From assembly GCF_900110205.1 (NCBI RefSeq), contig NZ_FOCV01000011.1:62001-126000 (forward strand): a stretch of DNA of 64,000 nucleotides, read 5' to 3'. The notes beneath the pieces were generated by a model. It worked only from the letters and a program-made list of their open reading frames with translations. It searched no databases and was not told the DNA's origin. This DNA comes from Rhizobium tibeticum (GTDB taxonomy: Bacteria > Pseudomonadota > Alphaproteobacteria > Rhizobiales > Rhizobiaceae). Positions 9,460-18,869 of the stretch are shown one piece after another (positions within the stretch are counted from its first letter, which is position 1; each line of letters begins with the position of its first letter). The translations under genes were made by a program, and so were the position numbers.

Positions 9460-10605
9460 CTATGCTTTGACCGGCGTTTCGATTGCTGGGCCAGTATAGC
9501 GCGCTCTTGGACGAATGAGATGGCCGCTCTCGACCTGCTCCATGGCATGAGCGAGCCACCCGACGGTTCGAGCGAGCGCGAAGATCACAAGTGGGGCGTT
9601 GTCAGGAAGATGAAAAACAGCAGTCATCGCCGTTAGAGCAAAATCGATGTTGACGCTTTCTCCGATGATTTCCTGCCCCACTGCCGCCAGTTTGGCGTAG
9701 CTCGGCGGTAAGGCGAACTGCGACATCAGCGCTTTTGCTCTGATGTCTCCGTCCGGATAGAGGGGGTGGCCGAACGCGGGGAGCGACCTTCCCTGCGTCA
9801 ACGCCTGTCGTATGGTCGCGCCGGCCCCGAGGGCGTCGACGTCTTCGATCAATGAGGCGACGCCTTGCCACGCGCCGCCGTGGAGTGGTCCGGTCAAGGT
9901 CGAGAGGCCCGACAGTACTGCGGCCGACAGCGTTGCGCCTGAAGAGGCCGCCACCCGTGTGGCGAAGGTCGATGCGTTGAGCTCGTGATCTGCGAGGAGC
10001 ACAAGCGCGCGTCTGATACAGTTGGCAGCTTCAGGCCTGCACCAACTCATGGCGAGGCGCAGATGCAATGGCGAAGCGGTGGTATCTGGTGCTAAGGCAG
10101 CAGCCACGGTCGACAGGATACTTTGCGCTTCGGCCTTCAGCACCTTCGGCGACCGTCCGAGGGTCGGCAGGTCGTGGGTAACGCGGTGCGCTAGCAGGAC
10201 AAATGTCCGCTCTAGCGAGGGTGCGGCTTCCAGAGCCTCACCCGGTGCCGCCGCAACCTGTCCGGAGTTCCACAGAAGCGCTGCGGTCTCCTCCAGCGTC
10301 GCATGTTCAGCCCAGGTGGCAGCATCCTGGCCACGATAGTAGAGCCGACCATCCAAGATGGCGGAAATGGCAGACGGCAGTACCGGATCGCCCCATTGCA
10401 TGGTGTCGGCCGCAACCGTCTCAGTCTTTCGGCGACCCGCGTGTCGCTCGGCCAACCGCATCACGTCTGCTGCGCTGTAAAGACGTCGCCGCGGGTCGGT
10501 GGCATCGGGTTTTGCCCGGATGCGGCCTCGGCTCACATTGGCGTAAAGCGTTTGCGGCTTCGTACCAAGTTTTTCAAGCGCCTGCTCGGCGGTCAGCCAG
10601 GGCAT
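9460..10605 (-). CDS. Citrate synthase family protein with N-terminal DNA-binding domain
   Basis: A 381-residue protein. Residues 1-55 (MPWLTAEQALEKLGTKPQTL and on to the DVMRLAE segment) look like a MerR/excisionase-type helix-turn-helix. The remainder is citrate-synthase-like, with LHGGAWQG, the active-site histidine in FGHPLYPDG, and VNIDFALTAM keeping the catalytic aspartate. The fusion of a DNA-binding domain to a citrate-synthase fold is known among rhizobial proteins annotated simply as citrate synthase. It is divergent from the second homologue at 10691; both may share the palindrome-containing promoter region. Whether it is an enzyme, a regulator, or both is not known from the sequence. 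Confidence 0.88.
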   Translation of the reverse strand: MPWLTAEQALEKLGTKPQTLYANVSRGRIRAKPDATDPRRRLYSAADVMRLAERHAGRRKTETVAADTMQWGDPVLPSAISAILDGRLYYRGQDAATWAEHATLEETAALLWNSGQVAAAPGEALEAAPSLERTFVLLAHRVTHDLPTLGRSPKVLKAEAQSILSTVAAALAPDTTASPLHLRLAMSWCRPEAANCIRRALVLLADHELNASTFATRVAASSGATLSAAVLSGLSTLTGPLHGGAWQGVASLIEDVDALGAGATIRQALTQGRSLPAFGHPLYPDGDIRAKALMSQFALPPSYAKLAAVGQEIIGESVNIDFALTAMTAVFHLPDNAPLVIFALARTVGWLAHAMEQVESGHLIRPRARYTGPAIETPVKA

Positions 10606-10618
10606 CCTGTCCTCTTAC

Positions 10619-10650
10619 ATTGATCAATTACGTCAAGATTGACGTCAATC
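10619..10650. promoter_or_regulatory. Divergent control region with two perfect palindromes
   Basis: The 85-base gap between the two divergent citrate-synthase genes holds ATTGATCAAT (10619-10628) and GATTGACGTCAATC (10637-10650), both perfect palindromes with centres 20 bases apart, about two helical turns. The second contains TTGACG (10639-10644), which could be the -35 box of the plus-strand gene. This is the layout of an operator for a dimeric repressor or activator. The natural candidate is the HTH-bearing protein encoded immediately to the left. Function is inferred. Confidence 0.55.
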
Positions 10651-10690
10651 AACCTAGGCTCAATCCTGCACTGCGTAAAGGAGAAACACC

Positions 10691-11779
10691 ATGAAGAACG
10701 GTTTGGAAGATGTCATCGCAGCTGAAACGCAGCTCTCCGATGTGGACGGCGAAGCGGGCCGCCTGATCATCCGCGGCGTGTCGCTCGATCAGCTCGTTTC
10801 GACGGCAACCTATGAAAGTGTTGCCGCTCTATTGCTGGACGGATTGACGGAGCGGCACGTTGCTCCCGCAGAACTCCGCCCGTGGTTGGGCGAAATGCGG
10901 GAACGCCTGTTCGCACACGTGACGGCACTCGATTCGCAGCTGCTAGCGCTGCCGCCTGTCGATGTCATGCGGGCTCTCATTGCTCGCCTGCCGGATGGCG
11001 AGGATTTCGAGGCCGCCCTTCGATTGCTGGCTGCGCCTGCCGTCTTCCTACCGGCGATTCTCCGTCTGCAGGCTGGGAACGACCCGGTAGCGCCGGACGG
11101 CTCCCTTTCTCAGGCGACCGACATCCTGCACATGCTGACCGGCGAGTTGCCGAGTGCGGAGCAGACAGCTGCACTCGACGCCTATCTTGTCACTATCTGC
11201 GACCACGGACTGAACGCGTCGACCTTCGCATCGCGCGTCATCGCCTCGACGCGAGCCGGGCTAACCTCATCGGTGCTCGCGGCGATAAGCGCCCTTAAGG
11301 GACCGCTGCATGGCGGCGCCCCTGGCCCTGTGCTCGATATGTTCGACGCGATCGGAACCGAAGGGAATGCACGCGGCTGGCTCGGCCAGGCGCTGGACCG
11401 CGGCGAACGCCTGATGGGCTTCGGCCATCGCATCTACCGGGTGCGTGATCCGCGCGCCGACGCCCTCAAGCAAGCCCTGCGACCGCTGGTTTCAGCCGGT
11501 CAGGTCGATCGCCAGCGGATCGAACTTGCCGAGGCAGTCGAGCGCGCGGCGCTCGCCATCCTCAAGGAGCGCAAGCCGGACCGTCCACTCGATGTCAACG
11601 TCGAGTTCTACACCGCCTTGCTGCTCGATGCGCTGGGCTTTCCGCGACGTTCCTTCACCGGGGTGTTCGCCATCGGCCGGACCGTGGGCTGGATCGCACA
11701 TGCCCGCGAGCAGGCGCTGGAGGGCCGGCTAATCCGGCCACGCTCGGTCTATGTCGGGCCGTCGCCAAAAGCGGCGTGA
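10691..11779 (+). CDS. Citrate/methylcitrate synthase homologue
   Basis: A 362-residue citrate-synthase-fold protein with no DNA-binding extension, preceded by AAAGGAGAAACACC as a strong ribosome binding site. Key segments: LKGPLHGGAPG (first active-site His), GFGHRIYRVRDPRAD (second His), and NVEFYTALLLDALG where the usual catalytic Asp is Glu305. Homologues condense oxaloacetate with acetyl-CoA or propionyl-CoA, but the altered residue leaves its activity uncertain. It is divergent from the HTH-fused homologue and ends in a strong hairpin. It is not the housekeeping gltA type by length or sequence. Confidence 0.85.
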   Translation: MKNGLEDVIAAETQLSDVDGEAGRLIIRGVSLDQLVSTATYESVAALLLDGLTERHVAPAELRPWLGEMRERLFAHVTALDSQLLALPPVDVMRALIARLPDGEDFEAALRLLAAPAVFLPAILRLQAGNDPVAPDGSLSQATDILHMLTGELPSAEQTAALDAYLVTICDHGLNASTFASRVIASTRAGLTSSVLAAISALKGPLHGGAPGPVLDMFDAIGTEGNARGWLGQALDRGERLMGFGHRIYRVRDPRADALKQALRPLVSAGQVDRQRIELAEAVERAALAILKERKPDRPLDVNVEFYTALLLDALGFPRRSFTGVFAIGRTVGWIAHAREQALEGRLIRPRSVYVGPSPKAA

Positions 11780-11790
11780 CAATCGGCAGA

Positions 11791-11818
11791 TAGCCCGGCG
11801 GCGAGGGCCGCCGGGCTA
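11791..11818. terminator. Hairpin between convergent genes, probable bidirectional terminator
   Basis: A perfect 12-bp stem, TAGCCCGGCGGC (11791-11802) and GCCGCCGGGCTA (11807-11818), with a GAGG loop. It lies between the convergent citrate-synthase homologue and ABC exporter genes. No T-run follows on either strand, so efficiency is uncertain. Confidence 0.65.
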
Positions 11819-11822
11819 TCGT

Positions 11823-13661
11823 TCAATCCCCGGCCTCGACACCGAGAAAGCCGCCGGATTGGCGAGCCCACAGCCGCGCATAGATGCCGTCTTCCCGTAG
11901 CAGGTCGTCATGGCGCCCCTCCTCCGCAATCCGGCCCCTGTCGAGTACGACGACCCGATCCATCCGTGCGATGGTTGAGAGGCGGTGGGCGATGGCGATG
12001 ACGGTCTTGCCATCCATGAGGTCGTAGAGCGTGTCTTGGATGGCAGCTTCGACCTCGGAATCGAGGGCGGACGTCGCCTCGTCCAGGATCAGGATCGGTG
12101 CGTCTTTCAAGATGGCGCGGGCAAGCGCGATGCGCTGGCGCTGGCCGCCCGAAAGCTTCACGCCGCGTTCGCCCACATGTGCCTCATAGCCGATCCGCCC
12201 CTGCTGGTCGCGCAGGCCTGGAATGAAGCCGTCCGCGTGGGCCTTGGCGGCGGCGGCCTCGATCATCGACTGCGGCAGATCAACTCGGCCATAGGCGATG
12301 TTGTCTCGCACCGAGCGATGCAGCAGGGCGGCATTCTGCGCAACCATGCTGAAGCGGCGGCGAAGGCTTTCCTGTGTCACCGAGCGGAGGTCCTGACCGT
12401 CTACCAGGATCCGCCCTCCTTCGGCTTCGAAGAAGCGCAGGGCGAGATTGACGAGAGTCGACTTTCCCGCGCCCGAACGACCGACCACTCCCACCTTCTC
12501 ACCGGCTTCAACGCGCAAGCTGACGCCATCAAGCCCACCGCTGCCCTTGCCGTAGTGGTGACGGACTTTCTCGAATGACAGCGCGCCGCCATTGAGTTTC
12601 AGTTCGGTGGCATCGCGACGGTCCGGAATATCGACCGGCTGGGCGATAGTGCTGAGCTGGTCACGTGCCGCCCCGACATAGTTGAACAGCGCGGCGACCG
12701 CATCGAGCAGCCATTCGGCCATCGCGGTGATCCGGAAGCCAAGCGCAAGAGCGGCGGCGACCATTCCGAGCGGTGCTGCTTCCGATTGCCACAGGATGAT
12801 CGAGTAGCCGATGAGGCTGACCATCAGAAGGCTGCTGAGGAAAACCATACTGCTGTTGACCGTGACTTCGAGTTTTTGCACCGAGATAAAGGCCCGGCGA
12901 GCAGTGTCGAGATGATCGCGGCTGTCCCGGTCCTCGTCCTGCTGGCGGGAAAAGAGCTTGATCGTGTCCATATTCGAGAAGGTGTCGACCAACATTCCGG
13001 AGAGCGCCGAGTCGGCCTCCTGAACTCGCTGCGAGGCGTTCCTCACGCGCGGAATCACGAAGCCCATCAGCACGAAATACAACCCGACCCAAATGGCCAT
13101 CGGAATAACCAGGCGCAGGTCTGCCGAGGCCATGAGCCAGATGGACCCGGCGACATAGATTGCCACATAGGAGATGGTGTGAATGACCGAGTACGCAGCT
13201 CCCGTCGCTGTGTTGCCGAGTTCCTGCACGCGGTAGGCGATACGTCCGGAAAAGTCGTTCTGAAACCAGCCGACCGACTGGCGCTGTACATGGCGCAGTG
13301 CGCGCCAGCGGATCATCGCGACTGCATTCGGCCGAAAGGCGATGTCATCGAGCGACTCGCGCGCCGCAGCAACCAATGGTCGGACGACCAATAGCAGGAG
13401 CGCGGCAACAAGAAGCTCGGCGCCATGGCCCGCCCAAAGCTCGCCCGGGCGAGTGGCCGCAAGCGTATCGACGAGCCGGCCTGAGTAGCCGATCAGCCAG
13501 ACTTCGAGGATCGCGCCGACGGCGGTCAGCAAGAGACTCGCCGCAACGACCCAACGCAGCGGCCTCAGCGCATTAAGGATAAATGGCCAGACCCCAACGG
13601 GCGGCGTGTTGCAAGTATAGGATTGGAATGGATCGATCAGCTTTTCGAAGCGACGAAACAT
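11823..13661 (-). CDS. ABC transporter, fused permease and ATPase (exporter type)
   Basis: A 612-residue half-transporter. The N-terminal part (about 30-330) has six hydrophobic segments of an ABC exporter membrane domain, for example LRWVVAASLLLTAVGAIL. The ATPase domain has Walker A GRSGAGKST, the Q-loop MVAQNAALL, signature KLSGGQRQR and Walker B ILILDEATSALD. Half-transporters of this kind work as dimers in the inner membrane and usually export lipids, peptides or drugs; the cargo is not indicated. No partner gene sits beside it. It reads away from an empty 220-base stretch (13662-13882), where I see only an 8-bp inverted repeat (AACGGCAC at 13721, GTGCCGTT at 13751). Confidence 0.92.
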   Translation of the reverse strand: MFRRFEKLIDPFQSYTCNTPPVGVWPFILNALRPLRWVVAASLLLTAVGAILEVWLIGYSGRLVDTLAATRPGELWAGHGAELLVAALLLLVVRPLVAAARESLDDIAFRPNAVAMIRWRALRHVQRQSVGWFQNDFSGRIAYRVQELGNTATGAAYSVIHTISYVAIYVAGSIWLMASADLRLVIPMAIWVGLYFVLMGFVIPRVRNASQRVQEADSALSGMLVDTFSNMDTIKLFSRQQDEDRDSRDHLDTARRAFISVQKLEVTVNSSMVFLSSLLMVSLIGYSIILWQSEAAPLGMVAAALALGFRITAMAEWLLDAVAALFNYVGAARDQLSTIAQPVDIPDRRDATELKLNGGALSFEKVRHHYGKGSGGLDGVSLRVEAGEKVGVVGRSGAGKSTLVNLALRFFEAEGGRILVDGQDLRSVTQESLRRRFSMVAQNAALLHRSVRDNIAYGRVDLPQSMIEAAAAKAHADGFIPGLRDQQGRIGYEAHVGERGVKLSGGQRQRIALARAILKDAPILILDEATSALDSEVEAAIQDTLYDLMDGKTVIAIAHRLSTIARMDRVVVLDRGRIAEEGRHDDLLREDGIYARLWARQSGGFLGVEAGD

Positions 13662-13882
13662 GGAGGCCCTCCATGGGGCGGGATAATGTCATTTGATGAT
13701 GGACCGAACAGACAGCCCCTAACGGCACTGCTGTTCAGCGGTGGTTTCCGGTGCCGTTGGTTCTCATCAAACGATCTCCCCATGGGTCGCTTTGCGCCGG
13801 CTCAATCCGGCGAATGGCCGATTTAGTACCATTTTGGGCTGCGTATGTGAACCCCTCGAAGCCCTAGGGGCGAGTTTTGCGT

Positions 13883-14340
13883 CTACGCAGCCACAAATAC
13901 ACGGAATTGCTCAAGCGTCTGTCGGCAACCCATTTCGTTGTCTTAAAGGCGTATCCCGGCAGGAATATGCTTGGTAACCATGGTCATCTCTGTGCGCTCC
14001 GGGGTCGGCCGCAAATGTGTGCGGGATCGTCATGTCGCTGGCAAAAGCGGGATCGGCGGATCGAGTACCGTCCAGACCACGAGGGAGTTCGGGATGAGCT
14101 GGGCAATTTTCCCGAGGAACCGGTCGGTCTTCTCAGAGGTCTTGCCCACCATGTTGGTCTCAATGTCAGGATAGACGAGCGGTGCTGAAGGCACCGCCTT
14201 CCCTGCCCTCGAACTCATGCATGATGGCGCGCATGTCGCCTGGCGGCAGCCATGTGGCAATGGCCGAGGAAGGCGGCATAGACGGCGCCTGGCGGTGCGT
14301 GAATGATGTGGGAGACAGTCGTGCTGCGGTTTTGGCTCAT
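13883..14340 (-). pseudogene. Decayed SRPBCC/AHSA1-domain protein gene
   Basis: No single frame spans this stretch, but successive frames on the minus strand reconstruct one SRPBCC protein. From the ATG at 14340: MSQNRSTTVSHIIHAPPGAVY; then a frame change to ATWLPPGDMRAIMHEFEGRE; then YPDIETNMVGKTSEKTDRFL and IAQLIPNSLVVW; then PAFASDMTI; finally EMTMVTKHIPAGIRL, an in-frame TAA, and DNEMGCRQTLEQFRVFVAA ending at 13883. At least three frameshifts and one internal stop are needed. The fragments keep family order and spacing, so this is a recently inactivated gene rather than chance similarity. Confidence 0.8.
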
Positions 14341-14371
14341 CCGACGAAAGACAGCGGCCGCGTACCGATTG

Positions 14372-14402
14372 AAAAGACCGCCGCGCCGATATGGCGAGGC
14401 GG
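14372..14402 (-). terminator. Probable Rho-independent terminator of pyrG
   Basis: Arms CCGCCGCGCC (14378-14387) and GGCGAGGCGG (14393-14402) pair with one mismatch around a GATAT loop. Read on the minus strand the hairpin is followed by TCTTTTC, 12 bases beyond the pyrG stop. Confidence 0.7.
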
Positions 14403-14413
14403 CCTCTTGTTGA

Positions 14414-16090
<1,677 letters not shown>

Positions 16091-16129
16091 TCATTTCCTG
16101 AACTTTTGGTGCCAGCGCGAAATCTGAAC

Positions 16130-16162
16130 AAAAGAAAACCGGCAGACCCGAGGGCCTGCCGG
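16130..16162 (-). terminator. Rho-independent terminator of secG
   Basis: Arms CCGGCAG (16139-16145) and CTGCCGG (16156-16162) with a partly paired interior; on the minus strand the stem is followed by TTTTCTTTT. It separates secG from pyrG. Confidence 0.8.
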
Positions 16163-16182
16163 CAGTTTATTCTGTGTGCCGC

Positions 16183-16695
16183 TTACTGTCCGCTTGGGAC
16201 GGTTGCGGGCGCCGGAGCCTGTGGTGCTACCGGAGCAGTTTGAGAAGACGCTGGTGCCGATGCAGCCGGGGCCGCGGGTACCGTTGCCGCCGGAGCGGTA
16301 ACGGCGGGCGCCGTTGCTGCTGGAGCGGACTCGCCGCCGGTCGGAACGCCGTTATTGCTCTGCGGGGCCGGTGCAGCCGGAGCGGCGTTACCATTCTGGC
16401 CGCCGAGCGAATCAAGAATACCGTTGCCCTGTCCGCTCGTCGCCGGAATACGGTTCAGAATATCCGTCGGACGGCTCTCATAGCGGTTGAGGATACCGAG
16501 ACCGAGCGAAGTAATGAAGAACAGCGTCGCCAGGATCGCGGTCGTGCGCGTCAGCGCATTGGCCGTACCGCGGGCGGACATGAAGCCCGAACCGCCGCCG
16601 ATGCCGAGGCCGCCGCCTTCCGAGCGCTGGATGAGCACGACGCCGACAAGCGCCAGCACGATCATGAGATGAATGACAATCAAAACGGTCTGCAT
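16183..16695 (-). CDS. secG: Protein translocase subunit SecG
   Basis: A small inner-membrane subunit of the SecYEG translocon. The start at 16695 gives MQTVLIVIHLMIVLALVGVV, the first membrane helix; the conserved loop RSEGGGLGIGGGSGFMSARG follows, then the second helix (ILATLFFITSLGLGIL). After about residue 85 comes a long Ala/Pro-rich tail to residue 170, common in rhizobial SecG and absent from the short enterobacterial form. A longer frame from 16728 adds 11 unlikely residues. tpiA lies just upstream on the same strand. Confidence 0.95.
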   Translation of the reverse strand: MQTVLIVIHLMIVLALVGVVLIQRSEGGGLGIGGGSGFMSARGTANALTRTTAILATLFFITSLGLGILNRYESRPTDILNRIPATSGQGNGILDSLGGQNGNAAPAAPAPQSNNGVPTGGESAPAATAPAVTAPAATVPAAPAASAPASSQTAPVAPQAPAPATVPSGQ

Positions 16696-16768
16696 GGGTC
16701 CAGTCCTGCCCACACGCACGGCGGGCATAAAGTAAAATTCTGGCGCTCTTTACATGAGGTGATCCGCT

Positions 16769-16792
16769 ATTCCAAGCCCTTCGGCTCGGAAT
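16769..16792 (-). terminator. Weak hairpin between tpiA and secG
   Basis: Arms ATTCCAAGCC (16769-16778) and GGCTCGGAAT (16783-16792) pair with one mismatch around CTTC. There is no T-run on the minus strand, so it may be an attenuator or RNA-stability element rather than a full terminator. Confidence 0.35.
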
Positions 16793-16802
16793 ATACACGG
16801 CA

Positions 16803-17573
16803 CTAAGCAAGCAACGCGTCGTATGCGCCGTAGATGGCGAGGAAATCGGTTGCTTTCAAGCTTGCGCCGCCGATCAGTGCGCCATCGACGTTCGCGACGC
16901 CCATCAGTTCCTTCGCATTGCTTGGCTTGACCGAGCCGCCATAGAGGATGCGGATCTTCTTGCCGGCATCGCCAAAGCGCGCAACGAGCTCGGAACGCAT
17001 GAAGGCGTGGGCCTTCTCGACGTCTTCCACGGTCGGCGTGACACCGGTGCCGATCGCCCAGACGGGCTCGTAGGCTATGACCGCGTTCTCGGGCGTCGCG
17101 CTGTCCGGCACCGAGGCGGAAAGCTGACGCTTGATGATGTCGAGGGCCTGACCAGCCTTGCGCTCGTCAGCCGTTTCACCGATGCAGACGATCGCCGTCA
17201 GTTCCGCTGCGAAGGCAGCCTCTGCCTTGGCGCGCACAAGATGGTCGGTCTCGGCATGGTCGGTGCGACGTTCCGAATGGCCGACGATGACGTAAGTGCC
17301 GAAGCAATCGGCAATCATCTCGGCCGAGATATCACCGGTGTGGGCGCCCGATGGATTCTGGTGGCAATCCTGCGCGCCGATCGCAAGCGGGCTGTCCGTG
17401 CAGAGCGCCGTAGCCACATAAAGTAGCGTCGCCGGAGGGCAGATCAGCGCCTCCACCTTGGCGGAAAGTGGCGTCTGAACACCTTCTGCGATCGCCTTGA
17501 TCTGGTCGAGGGAGGCACGCGTGCCGTTCATTTTCCAGTTTCCCGCCACGAGCGGGCGCACGTCAGGTGTCAT
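16803..17573 (-). CDS. tpiA: Triosephosphate isomerase
   Basis: Interconverts dihydroxyacetone phosphate and glyceraldehyde 3-phosphate. The ATG at 17573 gives [18 protein letters not shown], with the catalytic Lys in NWKMNG; further motifs are the His in VGHSERR, the catalytic Glu in [11 protein letters not shown] and the phosphate loop in [11 protein letters not shown]. The protein has 256 residues, as expected. The frame is open back to 17627 but without family similarity. It is followed by secG, separated by 107 bases that include a weak hairpin. Confidence 0.97.
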   Translation of the reverse strand: MTPDVRPLVAGNWKMNGTRASLDQIKAIAEGVQTPLSAKVEALICPPATLLYVATALCTDSPLAIGAQDCHQNPSGAHTGDISAEMIADCFGTYVIVGHSERRTDHAETDHLVRAKAEAAFAAELTAIVCIGETADERKAGQALDIIKRQLSASVPDSATPENAVIAYEPVWAIGTGVTPTVEDVEKAHAFMRSELVARFGDAGKKIRILYGGSVKPSNAKELMGVANVDGALIGGASLKATDFLAIYGAYDALLA

Positions 17574-17767
17574 GCCAGCCTTCCAATCTTCCACATATCG
17601 AGCGGCCTTAGCAAAAGCAGGCATCAATGAAAAGGTTTCGTCCCCTTGCGTAAGGGAAATAACGGCTTTTTGTCGCGCAAATGCTCAGAATTTGGGGCCG
17701 ATGTTGCTGAAAATCATAGACGGGAGCGCCATGCACGCCATCCGGCCTTCTGTCTTCCTCGCGATCG

Positions 17768-18658
17768 TCAGGAACCCAATAGCCAGTTCAGCGTACGGCG
17801 CCAATCGATCATCCGGATTGGCGTCCCATGGTTGCCTGTCTGGTAGAGCGTGAAATGCGTAGGGTAGCCCGTCGTCAGCAGCTTTTCGAACAGCGTCTGC
17901 TGGTCGCTCGCCGCATAGACCGGATCGCGGCTGCCATGGGCGAACCAAAGCGGCAGCTTGGCCTTGAAGAAGGAGCTCTTGGCAAAATCCGGATCGGCAA
18001 CGCCGCTCAGGATCACCATCCCCTTGAGGCGCTTCACGCTGTCCGGATCGCGGCTCACGCCCCAACAGAGCTGGCTGCCCATCGACGCACAGGTCAGGAT
18101 GATCGGCTTGCCGGGCGATTGTTTGGAAACGTAACGGATCAGACCTTCAATCGCAGCCACTCCATCGCTGTCGAAGCCTTTGACCGACGGCGAGTAGTAG
18201 ACGCCGCCGTTGCCGGCCACCAGGTTCTTAAGGCGATTGAAGTTTCCGCCGAAGCTATAGTCGTTGGCGCCGAGACGCCGGTCGCCGTTGCGTCCGTGAA
18301 TGAAGATGACCGCAAATGCGGCTCCCGAGCTTTGTCCCACCCGGGTGACATCGAGCCTTTGGGCGCCAAGCTGCAACGTCTCGTCCGACTGCTGCTTTCT
18401 GATTCCGAGAGACACATATTTTTGTTGAGCGCGTTTCTGCGGTATCTGATCGCGGCCGTTGATGTCGCGCATCTCGTCGTATTCGATGACGTCCAGCGCG
18501 CCTTTATCGCTTGTCTGCAGCACATTTTGTGTGGAAAAGAGATCGTCTTTGTAGGGCGGCAGCCGCTCAGCGGCATGGCCGCTTGTTGACGCCGCTAGGA
18601 AAAAGGCCGCAATTGCGGCGATAGTGGTGCAATGACTTGTGGACATTTGCATGCGCAT
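17768..18658 (-). CDS. Secreted alpha/beta hydrolase-fold protein
   Basis: A 296-residue protein with a signal peptide (after MRMQMSTSHC comes TTIAAIAAFFLAASTSGHAA). The start at 18658 is preceded by CAGGGA; ATGs at 18652 and 18646 are alternatives. The hydrolase core shows FIHGRNG (oxyanion region), the nucleophile elbow as CASMG instead of the usual GxSxG, HGSRDP for the acidic residue and GNHGTP for the histidine. All three triad positions are therefore present. The substrate is unknown. It is divergent from parE, with a 211-base gap that must carry both promoters. Confidence 0.75.
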   Translation of the reverse strand: MRMQMSTSHCTTIAAIAAFFLAASTSGHAAERLPPYKDDLFSTQNVLQTSDKGALDVIEYDEMRDINGRDQIPQKRAQQKYVSLGIRKQQSDETLQLGAQRLDVTRVGQSSGAAFAVIFIHGRNGDRRLGANDYSFGGNFNRLKNLVAGNGGVYYSPSVKGFDSDGVAAIEGLIRYVSKQSPGKPIILTCASMGSQLCWGVSRDPDSVKRLKGMVILSGVADPDFAKSSFFKAKLPLWFAHGSRDPVYAASDQQTLFEKLLTTGYPTHFTLYQTGNHGTPIRMIDWRRTLNWLLGS

Positions 18659-18869
18659 GGTTCCCTGAGCCTTGTGACCGCTTGCCATTCCATGCCCATC
18701 AACGCAAACCATTTCCTGAGAAAGTCCGCCAGATCGGGCGGCGTCGCGTAACAAGGCGCTTTCTGGCAGAATCTGCCTGATTCGCAAACGTGACATCAAA
18801 TGCGGTGATTTTGGGTCAGGCTTGGCGTAGGCCGCCTGCCCCCGACAGGATGAAGATCTGAACGGCCCC

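Noticed and set aside
9353..9559. Extended start of the FecR-domain protein
   Set aside because: It overlaps the citrate-synthase gene and would hide the signal peptide; GAGGGG supports the start at 9352.
13721..13758. 8-bp inverted repeat between the ABC exporter gene and the SRPBCC pseudogene
   Set aside because: The loop is 22 bases and there is no T-run or gene end; not enough to call a terminator or small RNA.
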